Source: Oenanthe sinensis (lineage: Eukaryota > Streptophyta > Magnoliopsida > Apiales > Apiaceae). Taken from it: a stretch of 64,000 bases of DNA. A model generated the notes under the pieces. The model saw only the letters and a list, made by a program, of their open reading frames with translations. It searched no databases and was not told where the DNA came from. This document shows positions 49,444 to 60,525 of this stretch, piece by piece (the stretch's first letter is position 1; each line of letters opens with the position of its first letter). Made by a program: the position numbers and the translations under genes. The stretch covers positions 21,128,501 to 21,192,500 of the forward strand of contig CM053794.1 in the NCBI GenBank assembly GCA_028671895.1. Reading direction: 5' to 3'.

Positions 49444-50490
49444 GGGAATTGAGTTGTGGGAGGGAAAGTCAAGTAAAAAAGTGTTGGGGTGGTTTATCAC
49501 CACATATCCGTTATGCTTAGGATGATGATGATATACATACACCTCTCTGTGTGTATGCAAAAGAAATGGTCTATTGCAATAATGCAATTTGCAAGTGTAA
49601 AAATAAATTTTAATCTTGCTTTTACTATGAGATAATTTACAAAAATATGACATAATTTACGAAACATGGAGTGCACTCTGGCGGGGAGCGCGGGGTTTTA
49701 TCCAAAATCTTATATTAAATTGTACTACGAACAATCTCGGCTACGCGCGACTTATAAAATTTTATTAAAATTTTATATTTGATAATTGTTAAAATTATTT
49801 TAAATAAGTTGTGCTACCTAGGGGACCATGCACATAAAAAATTTCAATCATAATTTTTAAAATAATAATATAATAAATAGTTATGCAAGTGAATCAAATA
49901 TGTACTTTCTAATATTACCCGAATAAGTTCATAAGTATAATATTGTCAAATTTGATAATTTATCATCATGACTTAATTAATTTTTATTATTTAAAAATAT
50001 TTAATAATCAATGTAATAGTTTAATTCAAAATTAATAATTAAGATTTTAAAAATAATTATATAAATTATTAGTTAGAAAAAACACTATCATAATATATAT
50101 ATATATATATAAAATAATTTTAAAAATAAAAATATGAAAATATAAATTACAATAGCATTACGAATTAAAAACTTTAAATAAAATGAATTAACTTTCTTAA
50201 AAGCCGACGACCCTCTTAAATCATATCGGCTTTAATAATAATGTAAGAATTTATGTAAATAAAATATTAATTTGTCTCAATACAATATACTATTATATTA
50301 AATATTCATGAATTACATTATATGTTGAAAAAATAAAATTAATATTTTGAATAATTTCCCTAAATTTTTTTAAAATAAAAACTTTTAAAAACAGTCTTGC
50401 ACGGAACTAAATATGATCTTAAATTATTGTATAGTTTTTGTAATTAAATCATAGTCGAAAGTAAAAAATATCAAATTTTGATATAATTAT
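49444..50490. other. ATAB2 upstream region and AT-rich DNA
   Basis: The first few hundred bases should hold the ATAB2 leader and promoter. A (TA)n run lies at 50093-50110. No clear TATA box and no gene recognised beyond. Confidence 0.5.
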
Positions 50491-51685
50491 TGTTATTTTC
50501 CCTTATTACAAGTTTGTATAGGGGAGTTGAATACAAACTTAAGAATTTTGACTAATTCTTGCAGATTCAAGTTTGTACTTTGATGAATTTAGTGTTTTTG
50601 TGTTTGAAAATAAAAAACTTTAAATATATAACTAATTTATAGTATTGAACAACAAAACATATAAAATTACTAGTGGATTATTTTTCTACTAGTGAGTTTT
50701 TGCTTTCAATTAACATTGGTAAGATTACCAAGCTGCTTACAAAAAATGAAAATGAACAAAAGAAAAGCATATACAATGATTTCTAACTTTTCTATGCTTT
50801 TCTTGTTTTTGTTCTTTTTTTTTTGTTACAATGAACTGCTAAGAATATATATAGCAGTTCACAGCCTACATCTATTTTTCTATCGACAGATAAAATGTAA
50901 ATTAAAAATTACATTTTACAATGTATTCACTAAAATAGATTATAACTACTTTTCACAGTCTCCTTTGCATTTGTTTTGTTCTGAAAAAAAATTTTGTCTT
51001 GATCTTTCCCTTGAAAACTGTGTTGCCTTGAAAGTCTTCACAATCCTGCAAGATTGTCTTCCATTGATTCAGTTTCTGCAAGGATCACATTCCTTTTGTC
51101 TTTAACTAATTTGGGAAACCTTGATCAACTGATAATTGCTGTAAAACTTATCAGTTGATCCTCTTTTGCTTATCCATCGATGGATGTGTTATCCATTGAT
51201 CAATTGATGTATCAATGGATAATTAGGTTATCCATCGACTCCTTATCCATTGATTACCTTTATCCGTTGATAGCCTTGATGCTTTCATCCATTGATAGAG
51301 ATCCATTGATTTTACTTTTATTGACATTTATCCATTGATTTCAATATCTGTTGATCACTTCATTTGAGTGAATTCTGACTTAGAATATTTATAATTTGTC
51401 AGCTATTTTTATCATCAGTCAAAGAACTATCAATTGAAGTCAAATAGATATCAGTTGACTAGAGCTTAACATCCATCGAGGCATTACAATCAATTGACAA
51501 ATAAGAAACATGAATCAACTGTTGCAATCCAATTTATCAATTGATTAATAACCACTTCAACTGATAATTGGTTCCCTAGTCAATGAATATTTATAAGTCA
51601 TATATCCATTGACCATTTACAAATAAAAACATCAAATTTATAATTCTAAGAAATTTGTTATCATCATACTACATAATTCCTAACA
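50491..51685 (-). repeat. Copia-like 3' LTR (minus strand) with U3 motif array
   Basis: On the minus strand the LTR begins TGTTAGGAATTATG just after the polypurine tract and ends near CCCTAT...AAATAACA. About 1,195 bp with these limits; the 3' limit is my best guess from the TG/CA rule. The other LTR of this element was not found. Its front half carries about twenty copies of a short motif (51121-51615). Confidence 0.65.
51121..51615. repeat. Degenerate array of a 10-12 bp motif, consensus TATCCATTGAT
   Basis: About twenty variants (TATCCATTGAT, TATCCATCGA, TATCAGTTGA, TATCAATTGA, and inverted ATCAACTGATAA, ATCAATGGATAA) are spread over 495 bp in both orientations with variable spacing. It lies inside the U3 part of the LTR. 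Confidence 0.85.
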
Positions 51686-51696
51686 ATCTCCCCCTA
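51686..51696 (-). other. Polypurine tract of the minus-strand element
   Basis: AATCTCCCCCT in the window, i.e. AGGGGGAGATT on the minus strand, directly before the LTR start TGTTAGGA. Confidence 0.75.
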
Positions 51697-51989
51697 TTTA
51701 TGAATATGAGAAATAGACATCAATCTGAGTTGAAGATAACAAAAACCCTTACACAATTTCATTTTAGTATGAGTTATAAATTTGACTGAGATTTTTGAGA
51801 CACAGAATTTTATGTACCAGTGACATGAGATTTTGATTTCTTATCTTCTTCTTCTTCTTTTGAACTCTTCATTCTCCCTGTCTTGATTTTCTTTCATTCT
51901 TCTGTAGAGTGTTCCTTTGAGAATCTTCTCATTCTCAACATTATAGTCCAGTTGACATGCCAAATGATTAAGATCTAGGTTGGACAATT

Positions 51990-53790
51990 AGTTGATTAAT
52001 TGACAGATGTCAATACACTTCTCATAGCCTTCTTTGTCTTTGTAGATCATCATGTAGAATGACTCATGGAGTACCTTTCTTCCTTCAGGATTCCAAATCT
52101 TGATTTTGTCATCTCTTTCCACCTGAAGAGGTGCTTCTCTCATATCCTTCATTATTTGTAGAATGTCCTGAGCAAGTCCTAAGTTAGATAGTATCTTCTA
52201 TTGAGTAGAGTATAGATTTTTCTCAAAGTTGCATAACCCTGTTCCTTCACTTGTTGAAAGGTAAAAGATGATTTTGAACCATCTTCATATTATGTATGAA
52301 GAAGGTCCACATCTCTTTTCCTTTGGCCCTTAACTGTAATCAATCCCTCAGTCTTGATAGGAATGAAGTTATTTGGCTTAGTTTTGAACACTTCAATTTC
52401 TTTGGTAGTGCCACTTTCAGATGGTTGATTGGCCATGCCACTTCCAGATTATTGATCTTTAGTCTCTGTCCTCACCAGCTGTGCACCTTCAGTCACCGCT
52501 TCATCAATATTTAATTTTCTCTTTATTTTGCTTGACTTTGATGTCTTATGAGCTCTATGCTTCTGTCTTGACTGTTTTTTCCTCTCAGCCTCCTCCTTTC
52601 TTCTTTCTTCCCTAATCAGTCTATTTTCTTCATTAAATTCTTTCTACAACTGAATTGCTAGCTCTTCTTGTGCCTTTGCTTGGTGTTTCCTTTCTTCAAT
52701 ACCAACAATTATTGCTTTTGACAATAATTTGTCACCTCCACCCGTGACAGACTCCCTTTTCTATTTCTTTCTATCTTCAATTGTTATGCCCTTCCCTTTT
52801 CTGTCACCAGGTTGTGAGTTATTGCTTTCATCCATCCTTATTTCTCTAACTTTAAGAATTTCTGACATTAAGGCAATTTGCTTTTGTGCATCAATTTCCT
52901 TGTTTTGGCAATAGAATCAAATTGCGTTACAATCTGTTGAGCCAATACCTTCTTTGGATATTTCTTTTGAATAACATTATCTGTGTTCTTGACCACATCT
53001 TTAATCTCCCTCTTCAACTCCTCATCCTTCTCCCCCTTTTTATTATCAACAACAGGCTCATGCTCCAAGGATTGAGAAATTAAAGGAGATTCTAAGAGTC
53101 TGCTCATCAACTTAATTTGGGTGACTTGATTTGACAGGATTTGCTGCATATTCACTTCCATGGCATTCACCTTTTTCTCCAACTCCATCACCTTATCATT
53201 GGCTATAAACTCAATGTCAAGTCTTTGCTCAATTCTTGACATCATGGTTAAACTGAGCCTAGAGTCTATTGTTGTATCAAAATGAGTCATGACACTTTCA
53301 ATGTCATACTTGATCTGTTTTAACCCTGTCACCTGCATCTTCTATAGCTTGAGGTTATCCATGTAATAATTAAAAATTCTTCTTTGAATAGGGTCCTCTA
53401 AATTCACCTCATCCATGGATCTTCTATAGTGTGAAACTATTGCTCTTTCAGTATCAGCCAAATTAGTTTCATCACTAGCCAATACAGGCTCCAACAGATC
53501 ATCATCAGAATCAGCTTCAAAATCCTCAGGATTCATATGAGACACAACAACAGGTTGCCTTGGTAAATTCTCCTTGCCACTCCTAAATTTCTCTTTTATC
53601 TGTACCAACCCAAAATCTGCTCAGCCTCTTGATTAGTGGCAACTGCTAGCTTTTGGTAGTGTGGATCATCATGTTAAAATATATCAGCATCAAGGTTAAA
53701 TTCAACCTCATCATCCACCTCCTTGTGGGCATCTGCAACTCCTATAGGAACTTCATGCTCTACATCACCTTCATCTCCCCCTAATCCCAA
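51990..53790 (-). pseudogene. Coiled-coil/basic ORF of the minus-strand retroelement
   Basis: Best pieces are 53608-53342 (VSHMNPEDFEADSDDDLLEP, RRSMDEVNLEDPIQRRIFNY) and, after a stop, 53338-52868 (DTTIDSRLSLTMMSRIEQRL, VMELEKKVNAMEVNMQQIL), which looks like a coiled coil followed by a charged region. A later fragment near 52435-52200 reads MANQPSESGTTKEI and VKEQGYATLRK. Its place just before the 3' LTR suggests an additional ORF downstream of pol, or a non-autonomous derivative that lost pol. No pol domain is visible. Relationship to the plus-strand ORF at 55722 is suggested by layout, not by clear identity. Confidence 0.5.
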
Positions 53791-53799
53791 TTCCTGTTA

Positions 53800-55721
53800 A
53801 TAAATAATAGTTCGTCCAGCAGTCTCCCATTCGATTTCGCAATGATTATTTGACAATCTTCATAGTTGAAAAGACTCTCTCGACTATAACGGTGGCAACT
53901 GGCAAAGTTAATACCAACTTGACCAAATGAAACACTAAAGGATACACAATATCTTTTCTGGTTTCAACCATTTTCTGAGAAAGTTCACTAATATCATTCA
54001 CCTCAAGAAAATCAATGTGATCTTTTACATCAATAATATAATTTCGCAGCTGATTGTCTAGCAACAAGAGGTCTGATGGCGGCAAATCAGTGGAATTGGT
54101 GCGTGAAACAATGAACAAAATGAGCTAATTTATTTTGTGCCAGTATCAAACTTTTTATCCCATTGAACTCTTCCCGCATATTACTTGCTCACTCATAACC
54201 TTGACCCCGTATCCTTGTTAAGCTCAATCCATATGTTGCTAATAACGACTCAATTGCAGCTTTGAGGGATATAACAGTAGTATCGGTCACATGTACAATA
54301 CCAACAAAACTTTCAAGCACACAAACCTTTTTATCTACAAAACATAGAATCACAGCCATATGTTCTTTATTAGATACATCACGCGCCTCATCAACTAGTA
54401 CATAAAAATCTTCATCACCGAGTTATGAGATAATATCTTTTGTTATTAAAACTGCACAAGCATTGGTTATATCCTTCAGGATTGAAGGTGCTATCATTTT
54501 GTTATTCTCAGGAGCATTCTTGAACACATGTTGTATCATATCATTGTGATGTTTCAGAAAACTCAACAATTGAAGATAGTTGTCTCTGTTTTTTTATGTT
54601 TCAGATTCATCATGTCCTCGGAACGACAAGCTTTGAACTAACAGAAATTTAACACAATCAATGGCTGATATATATTAAATGAATTCGATATTTATTTTTC
54701 TGCTGATCTGATTGATTCACTATAGCAATATCAATGTGTTGTTTTCTGTTCATAAGATCATCACAAGCTTTCTGGCATTGATTATGAATGATATTGTGGT
54801 TTCCAATGTGCAATCCGAATCCATATCCAGCATTCTTTCAGTTTTTAAATCCCTCATTGATAAATATCTCATTATTTCCCTGAACATCACACTCGTCTTT
54901 GAATAGGTAACAATATAAGTAATATGCAGCATCTTTACTTATGCTATATTCCAACCAACTAGCATACTGTTTAAACCAAGAAACTCTAAACCTTTGATTT
55001 TTATTTCCGAATTTTGTAAAAGGAAATTCATGGTTAAGTGGTTGAAAAGGCCCTCTCAACAAGTATTCTCGTCGAATTCTATCTTTCTCATTCAGAGATA
55101 TTTCACATAAATGTTTTCTCAACCCCGAATCAACTTCAATGTCAGATATATTTTTAACTACTACTTGAGCTTGACTAACTGGAGGAATAACATCAGGGGT
55201 AGAGCTAGTAGATGGCCTAAGTTTCTTGTAAAATCTTTCCATGAGTGGAGTCTAGACATAGAATGAGAAAAATTGAAAAGATGTCATGAATTTTAAAACT
55301 ACCAGACAACTAACTAAGCAAAAATTAAGGATTAAATAATTTAATTTAGGGATCTTAATTTTTTAATTACAAGAATTTTATGAATTACATGTGAACTTGT
55401 AGAACTGTAGAAGTACAAAACATATAAAATTAGGATTTGTAAACAAACTTACATGTTTATGTTCTTTACCTCTTTGATCCCTAACTCTGCCGAATACTCT
55501 TCTCTCCTCTTTAGTGTTTGAGTCTTTGAGTCAAACCCCTAATTCCCAAATGAGTTTGAGGTTATTATGTTCATGTTGTTCCGTAATACTCTATTTCATT
55601 TTTTCTAATAATAGAGGGGCACATAGGGAAAATAGAGGAGCACTTAGGAAAATTACTATAAAAAAATTAAATTATTTATAAGGCACGTGCCCTATTGGGC
55701 CTGTGAGTACATCCGCCTCTG
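53800..55721 (-). mobile_element. hAT DNA transposon, truncated at its 3' end
   Basis: The outer end on the right reads, on the minus strand, CAGAGGCGGATGTACTCAC, a typical terminal sequence of plant hAT elements with zinc-finger/hAT-dimerisation proteins. The matching left terminus is not found near 53800, so the element is truncated there and no 8-bp target duplication can be shown. Confidence 0.65.
53825..55242 (-). pseudogene. hAT transposase (TTF-type/ZMYM-like), broken
   Basis: The minus-strand ATG at 55242 opens MERFYKKLRPSTS, the usual start of this protein group, followed by LRKHLCEISLNEKDRIRREY, a TTF-type region (FRVSWFKQYASWLEYSISKD, YCYLFKDE) and a frame break near 54840. The core contains EDFYVLVDEARDVSNKEHMA and RGQGYE-ASNMREEFNG near 54200. 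The C-terminal dimerisation segment is VLTLPVATVIVERVFSTMK (53900-53850). Several stops and frameshifts inactivate it. Transposases of this group cut and paste hAT elements. Confidence 0.82.
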
Positions 55722-57270
55722 CATGCAAACAGGCTGCCTGAGGATGTGCCTCTTCATGACTTGGCACCACTTCAAGTGGACATTTATTATCAATTCAAGG
55801 CCAATGATGAAGTTACTAAGGCCAAAACAATTGATGACTTGAATGCAAAGATTGAATCACTCACATCTACTATTTCTACAATTTTGTCAAGTGTGAGAAC
55901 TCTCAAGAAGGAGTTTGACACCTCCAATGTCACTCAAGGCACCACACTTGCTCAAATTTCCACTCAACTAGCATCAATGCAAACTCTTCTCTAAAATTTG
56001 GCAAATTCAAATCAAGTTCCAATAGTTCAAGTCTCTTCAAAACTAAAGCCTAGTCACTCTTCATTTCTTCCTCAACAACAACAAAAAGATATCAACCCTA
56101 AGGGGGAGAAAGAAAGGAGGGATGAAATTGAAGTTGAAAGATAAAAGGCAGTGCTCAAAATCTTGAGGCAAGAAGTAGTAAAGCCTCATGCTGATATGTA
56201 ATTCTTACTAACCTTGAATGCCATCAAGGCACAGGTTAAAGAGCACCATTGAGAATACAAGAAGTTATTGGAGAAAGCTATTTTTATGGTTAGAGGATTC
56301 AAATTTGAATACAATGGAAAAATCTGCAAAGAGCCAATAGTGCAGATGGAATCTGACTATTTCAAAGTTTCACTCAGTATATTCAGACAACTCACTTTCA
56401 TAGAACTTGATTGCATCTCCAAAGCAATTGAGACTGTAACTCAGGAAGATGAAGAACTCAAAAAATAAAGTCATTGGACCACTTCTATCACAGTCACTTC
56501 ATGAGGCATTCACCAATCCTGAAGGAGTTATGTATTTAGCCAAGGGAGATAAGCTTGCACATTTTATGCTAGAAAATCATCTGAATGAAGGGAACATGAG
56601 TCAAATCATTTCCTTAATTGACCTGTTAAAAAATAAGAAGGGCATGAAATCAGAAGATGACATGAAGATTCTTGAGAAGTTGAAAGCCTTCATAAGTGGT
56701 CAAGTCTCTAAATTTGCCAATAATGAGCTCAAAAAGAAAAGGAAGGATGATGAAGACAAGAACAAAAAGGAAAATGAAGACAAGTCAAATTCAGGGAATG
56801 ATAAGGGAGGAAAAAAAGATGACAAGAAGAAGGAGAGTGAGGACAAGAAAAATAGAGAGGATTCTATCAAAGAGAAGATATATGAAAAGAAGAAACCATC
56901 CAAGCAGCAAGTTGTTGGTATTCATACTAGCACACCTACCAAAATTTAGGGTGCTAGTGTGGTTCCAACAATTTCTGAAACTGCTATGATTTCAAAAACT
57001 AAAGAACCAAAAAGACTTCTAGTCAAGGTTACTGCAAATGGAGTTATAATGAAGGAATTGAAGAAGAATCAAACCAAGAAGCCGAAGCCTTGTCAACAAC
57101 TAAAGGTCAATATTGCCACTAGAGTAAATTTCAAGAAGCTTTCTAGTTCTCTACTAGTGAAGTGTCCAAAATGGAGGAAGCAGATTACTATGCCTAACAA
57201 AGGTCTTCCCATCAAGCCTATCCAGGAAATTATTGAAGTAGACAAAATAAAAATCAAGTAATGGGGAGGA
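55722..57270 (+). pseudogene. Coiled-coil/Lys-rich ORF of the plus-strand retroelement
   Basis: Pieces in order: 55746-55994 (IDDLNAKIESLTSTISTIL, a coiled coil), a spacer with stops, 56268-56468 (VRGFKFEYNGKICKEP, FRQLTFIELDCISKAIE), 56449-56949 (NPEGVMYLAKGDKLAHFML, IISLIDLLKNK, then a very Lys/Glu/Asp-rich tail) and 56959-57261 (basic). Stops and a frame change at 56465 separate them. The ORF lies shortly before an LTR on the same strand, mirroring the minus-strand element at 51990-53790. Could be an extra, envelope-position ORF as in some Copia elements, but I see no membrane segment. Function unknown. Confidence 0.5.
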
Positions 57271-57684
57271 AACAGAATTTGCAAGGTAGAAATAAGAGAC
57301 AAAAGAGGGTTTGTAACTACTATTGATGATGATGAAAGACCTTTCTATTATGATAACTCAGCCTCTACTACACATGACATCAAACGGGTAATTAGCCTTT
57401 ATGATAAGAGTTGTATGGAGAACAAATTAAAGATGAAGTAACTACCAAGGTCAGACTTAATTTTTTTAAGGACTATCCAACTCTAACTCTCAAGATTATG
57501 GCTGATGCATTGAAGGATTCTATTCTCATTGAAGAAATCATGGCAAGACTGGAAATTCTTAAGGTTATTGATGAAATTAAAGAAGAGCAGAAAAGAAGAA
57601 AAATGTTGAATATGAAAAGTTGAAACAAAATCAAAAGTAGGCTTGATATCTTGTTGTTAATTTCTAAAACTATCTTTTTCCAAA

Positions 57685-57695
57685 TTGGGAGAGAT
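57685..57695 (+). other. Polypurine tract of the plus-strand element
   Basis: TTGGGAGAGAT directly before the LTR start TGTTGGAACA. Confidence 0.65.
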
Positions 57696-59008
57696 TGTTG
57701 GAACAAATCAAGCCTACTATGTACTAAATGCTTGTCTTGTTTAAGCATTTCTAGATTCTTTGTACTAGGGCATGTGACTTATTATATCTCATGTATTCTT
57801 GTAGTTAGAAGCATGTTTTTACTGTAGTTTCAAAATGTAAATAGTGTAAGTAAAAAATAAAGAAAGGTAGAAGATTCAAGATTGGTGAATCATTCACCAA
57901 ATCAAGAAGACTTTGACAGAATAAGAAGTTACAGATTGAAACTATTCTAAGTCGAGAAACCAATTGAGAAGTCATCATAATAGAGAAGTTACAAGTGATC
58001 AGCTGGTAGAGAATTCATGGAATGAATGATTAGAGAAGTCCAGTAAATCAAGTCCAGAAGTAAGAAAATTGAAGTTATTCGAGAAGTCAAGAATTGGAGA
58101 TAATCGAGAAGTCAAGAAGTATGAGCTAATCAAGAAGTGACTCCAGGGAGTCATTCGAGAAGTCTTGTTACTGAAGTAATTTGAGAAGTGAAAGTAAGGG
58201 GAATCAAGACAATCGAGAAGTCAGGGAAATCAAGTCAGTCGAGAAGTCTAGTCTAATCGAGATGTCATCAAAGTTATATATGCACTTGAGAATTCTAAAC
58301 CAATCGACAAGTGATCAAAGCAAAAGACTAATCGAGAAGTCTATTGAGTACTCGACTGAGCAGTCTACTTCAAGATTTCTTGAATGATAGTCACACTAAG
58401 TATTCGAATGTTTCAAATGAGCTAATTTCAAGGAAACTTGCAGAAGAACAAGACAAACATACTGAAGTTTTGTCATTTCAGGATCAGTCAAACCTGTAAT
58501 GATAGAGACAAGTCTACAATGAATCTTAGAAGATAAACAAGACAAATGGCAGAAGTGATAAGGTTGGAAGCAAAAGGATTGTCATAGTGTGTGTTAGCTA
58601 GAAATAGATAATAGTCAAATGTCAAGTTATTTTTGTCTATTTCTAGTTTTAGCTTAACTGATTAGTGAGTGCATATGCCAAAAGACATGTTGTCTATATA
58701 GTATTGTATAGCCACATTAGTTAACAAGATTCTGAATTTTTGAATTCATACATTGTTTCTCTTCAAAGAACGAGAAGCTGAAATTCACTTTGAATTTCAG
58801 ATTATAGCAAACTCAATTCTAATTTACATTAGATTGAAAGTTAATTCTGTGTTTATTCAATTTCCGTATTCTACTTATATAAACACTTATAAATTACTAG
58901 AGCTACACACTCAAACCAAACAGTTCATCACATTGTATAATCAAAAGAATTTGAAGTTATACATTCACCCCCATCCTCTATAAACTTCTGTAACTCTAAT
59001 TCCTAACA
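57696..59008 (+). repeat. Copia-like 3' LTR (plus strand) with U3 motif array
   Basis: Starts TGTTGGAACAAATC and ends AATTCCTAACA, about 1,313 bp. A possible TATA-containing promoter stretch (GTCTATATAGTATTG) lies near 58693. Its front half carries about sixteen copies of TCGAGAAGTC variants. No matching 5' LTR lies in the window. Confidence 0.7.
57951..58345 (+). repeat. Degenerate array of a 10-11 bp motif, consensus TCGAGAAGTC
   Basis: About sixteen variants (ATCGAGAAGTC, TTCGAGAAGTC, ATTGAGAAGTC, TTAGAGAAGTC, ATCGAGATGTC, ATCGACAAGTG) over about 390 bp, nearly all in one orientation and commonly 20-30 bp apart. Confidence 0.87.
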
Positions 59009-59163
59009 CTCGTCCTACTAGGGCTACCTAGGGGTTTAAAGGCTTGTTGTATATGCTCAATTCAATCGTGTCATCCACGAAAGTGGTGCTAATAATGTAG
59101 GATATAATTTTTAGTTTTTCTTCTTTGCCCGATGACGTACAAAAGTTTAAGATTGGGAATATT

Positions 59164-60523
59164 TGATGTGTGATATATATGATTATATTTTCCTTGCATT
59201 TTTATTTATTTTTGCACGAAATTGGAGTTTTATTTAATTTATTTTTATATTTTCTTGTAGGAGATTGGGAATTGTTATAATAGAACAATTGGAGAAAAAT
59301 TTGGACAATTTGAAGTTAATTCTAGCTAAATTCAGATTTTGGGATCAAGCTGCGCAATGGTCACTATTTTAACTATATCTTGAGTTCCGGATGTCCGTTT
59401 TAGTCTATTCAAGTGTTATTGGAAAGCTTGCGAGAAGATATTTAATTCAAGTATAATCTAAAATTTTATTGTAGTTCTAAATTGCCCAGAAAATTGCTAT
59501 AAATAGACAGCTCGAATTTCCTTCTTTGGAATCCTATTCTATTTAGGAAACTCCTATTGTATTATTATTAAATAATAATAATAATAATAATACACTTTTA
59601 TATATAGAATATATCAGATTTTATGATATATTATTCAGTTAGAAAAAAGAAGTGGGAGACAATGTGACATTGGAGAAAAAGAGATACACGCAGAAGCGGG
59701 ACCTAGCAATACACACAAGAACGAGGTGAAGCAATCAAGAGAGAAAAGTCATAGAGAGAAGAACGATTTCTAGAGTTTTATCTTCTCTTCTTCACTTTTC
59801 TTTATGGTAAACTTGTTATCATGTCTTCTTTCTTGTATTCATTATTCTCTTTTATGATGTTGAACTAAATCTTTTTCTAGGCCTTTAATGGATTCTTGTG
59901 TTTATATATAAATATTCTTTAATTATCTATTTCGGTGCGATTACAATTGCTTATAATAATTTATTCTTAATGATTTTCAAGGAATGATCGATCTTGAAAT
60001 TAAATTGTTGTTTAGGTTGGCTTGGAATAGTGGCCTAAATTGAGACTCATTTACTATAACTTGAGATTAACAAGATGTTAATTTTTGTTTAGAATATGAA
60101 TATACCTAAATACCTTAAGTAGTCTGATTAAGGTTGTGTTTAATGTTGTTCAATGATTTAAATTCTACATAGGAATATAAGAGTTAATTATTGAATTAGA
60201 ATCACTTAAGATTCGGAAGGTCATTGTGAATACTTGTTTGCCTTAGACTAGCAATTGAAGCACTAAAACAGAGAAGAGAAAGTACTTATTAAAGAACATG
60301 AGATGAAGTTGAAGGTCTAGTTTTATTAATCTTGGTAATTTATTTGTGTTAGTTTAAGTTTAGTGAAAACTATTTTCTCCTCTAAATCAATTATTATTCG
60401 ACTTGAATTAATTGAACAATATTATGTGGTATTTAGCATCTTAAATTAGTCTTTGTGGGAACGAATAAATATACTACTTGTTACGATACGTACTCTTGCG
60501 TTAAAGTTACAAAACCGCTAACA
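59164..60523 (+). repeat. Gypsy (Athila/Tat-like) 3' LTR
   Basis: Preceded by AAAGTTTAAGATTGGGAATA, the polypurine context of these elements, and starting TGATGTGTGATA. It ends GTGGGAACGAATAAAT...TACTCTTGCG...CCGCTAACA, a well-known 3' end of such LTRs. Length about 1,360 bp. After it there is no primer binding site, so it is a 3' or solo LTR; about 150 bp of internal sequence may remain at 59009-59163. Confidence 0.7.
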
Positions 60524-60525
60524 AT

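Noticed and set aside
49444..49653. N-terminal extension of ATAB2
   Set aside because: The frame is open but has no transit-peptide character or conservation that I recall; MASLSFNA at 49443 is a typical plastid start.
51121..51615. Possible CRISPR-like or satellite array
   Set aside because: Motifs are short, degenerate, in both directions and unevenly spaced, inside a plant LTR; no spacer-repeat structure.
56696..56989. Arg/Lys-rich ORF overlapping the plus-strand coiled-coil ORF
   Set aside because: It is the shifted reading of the Lys/Asp/Glu repeat in the main frame.
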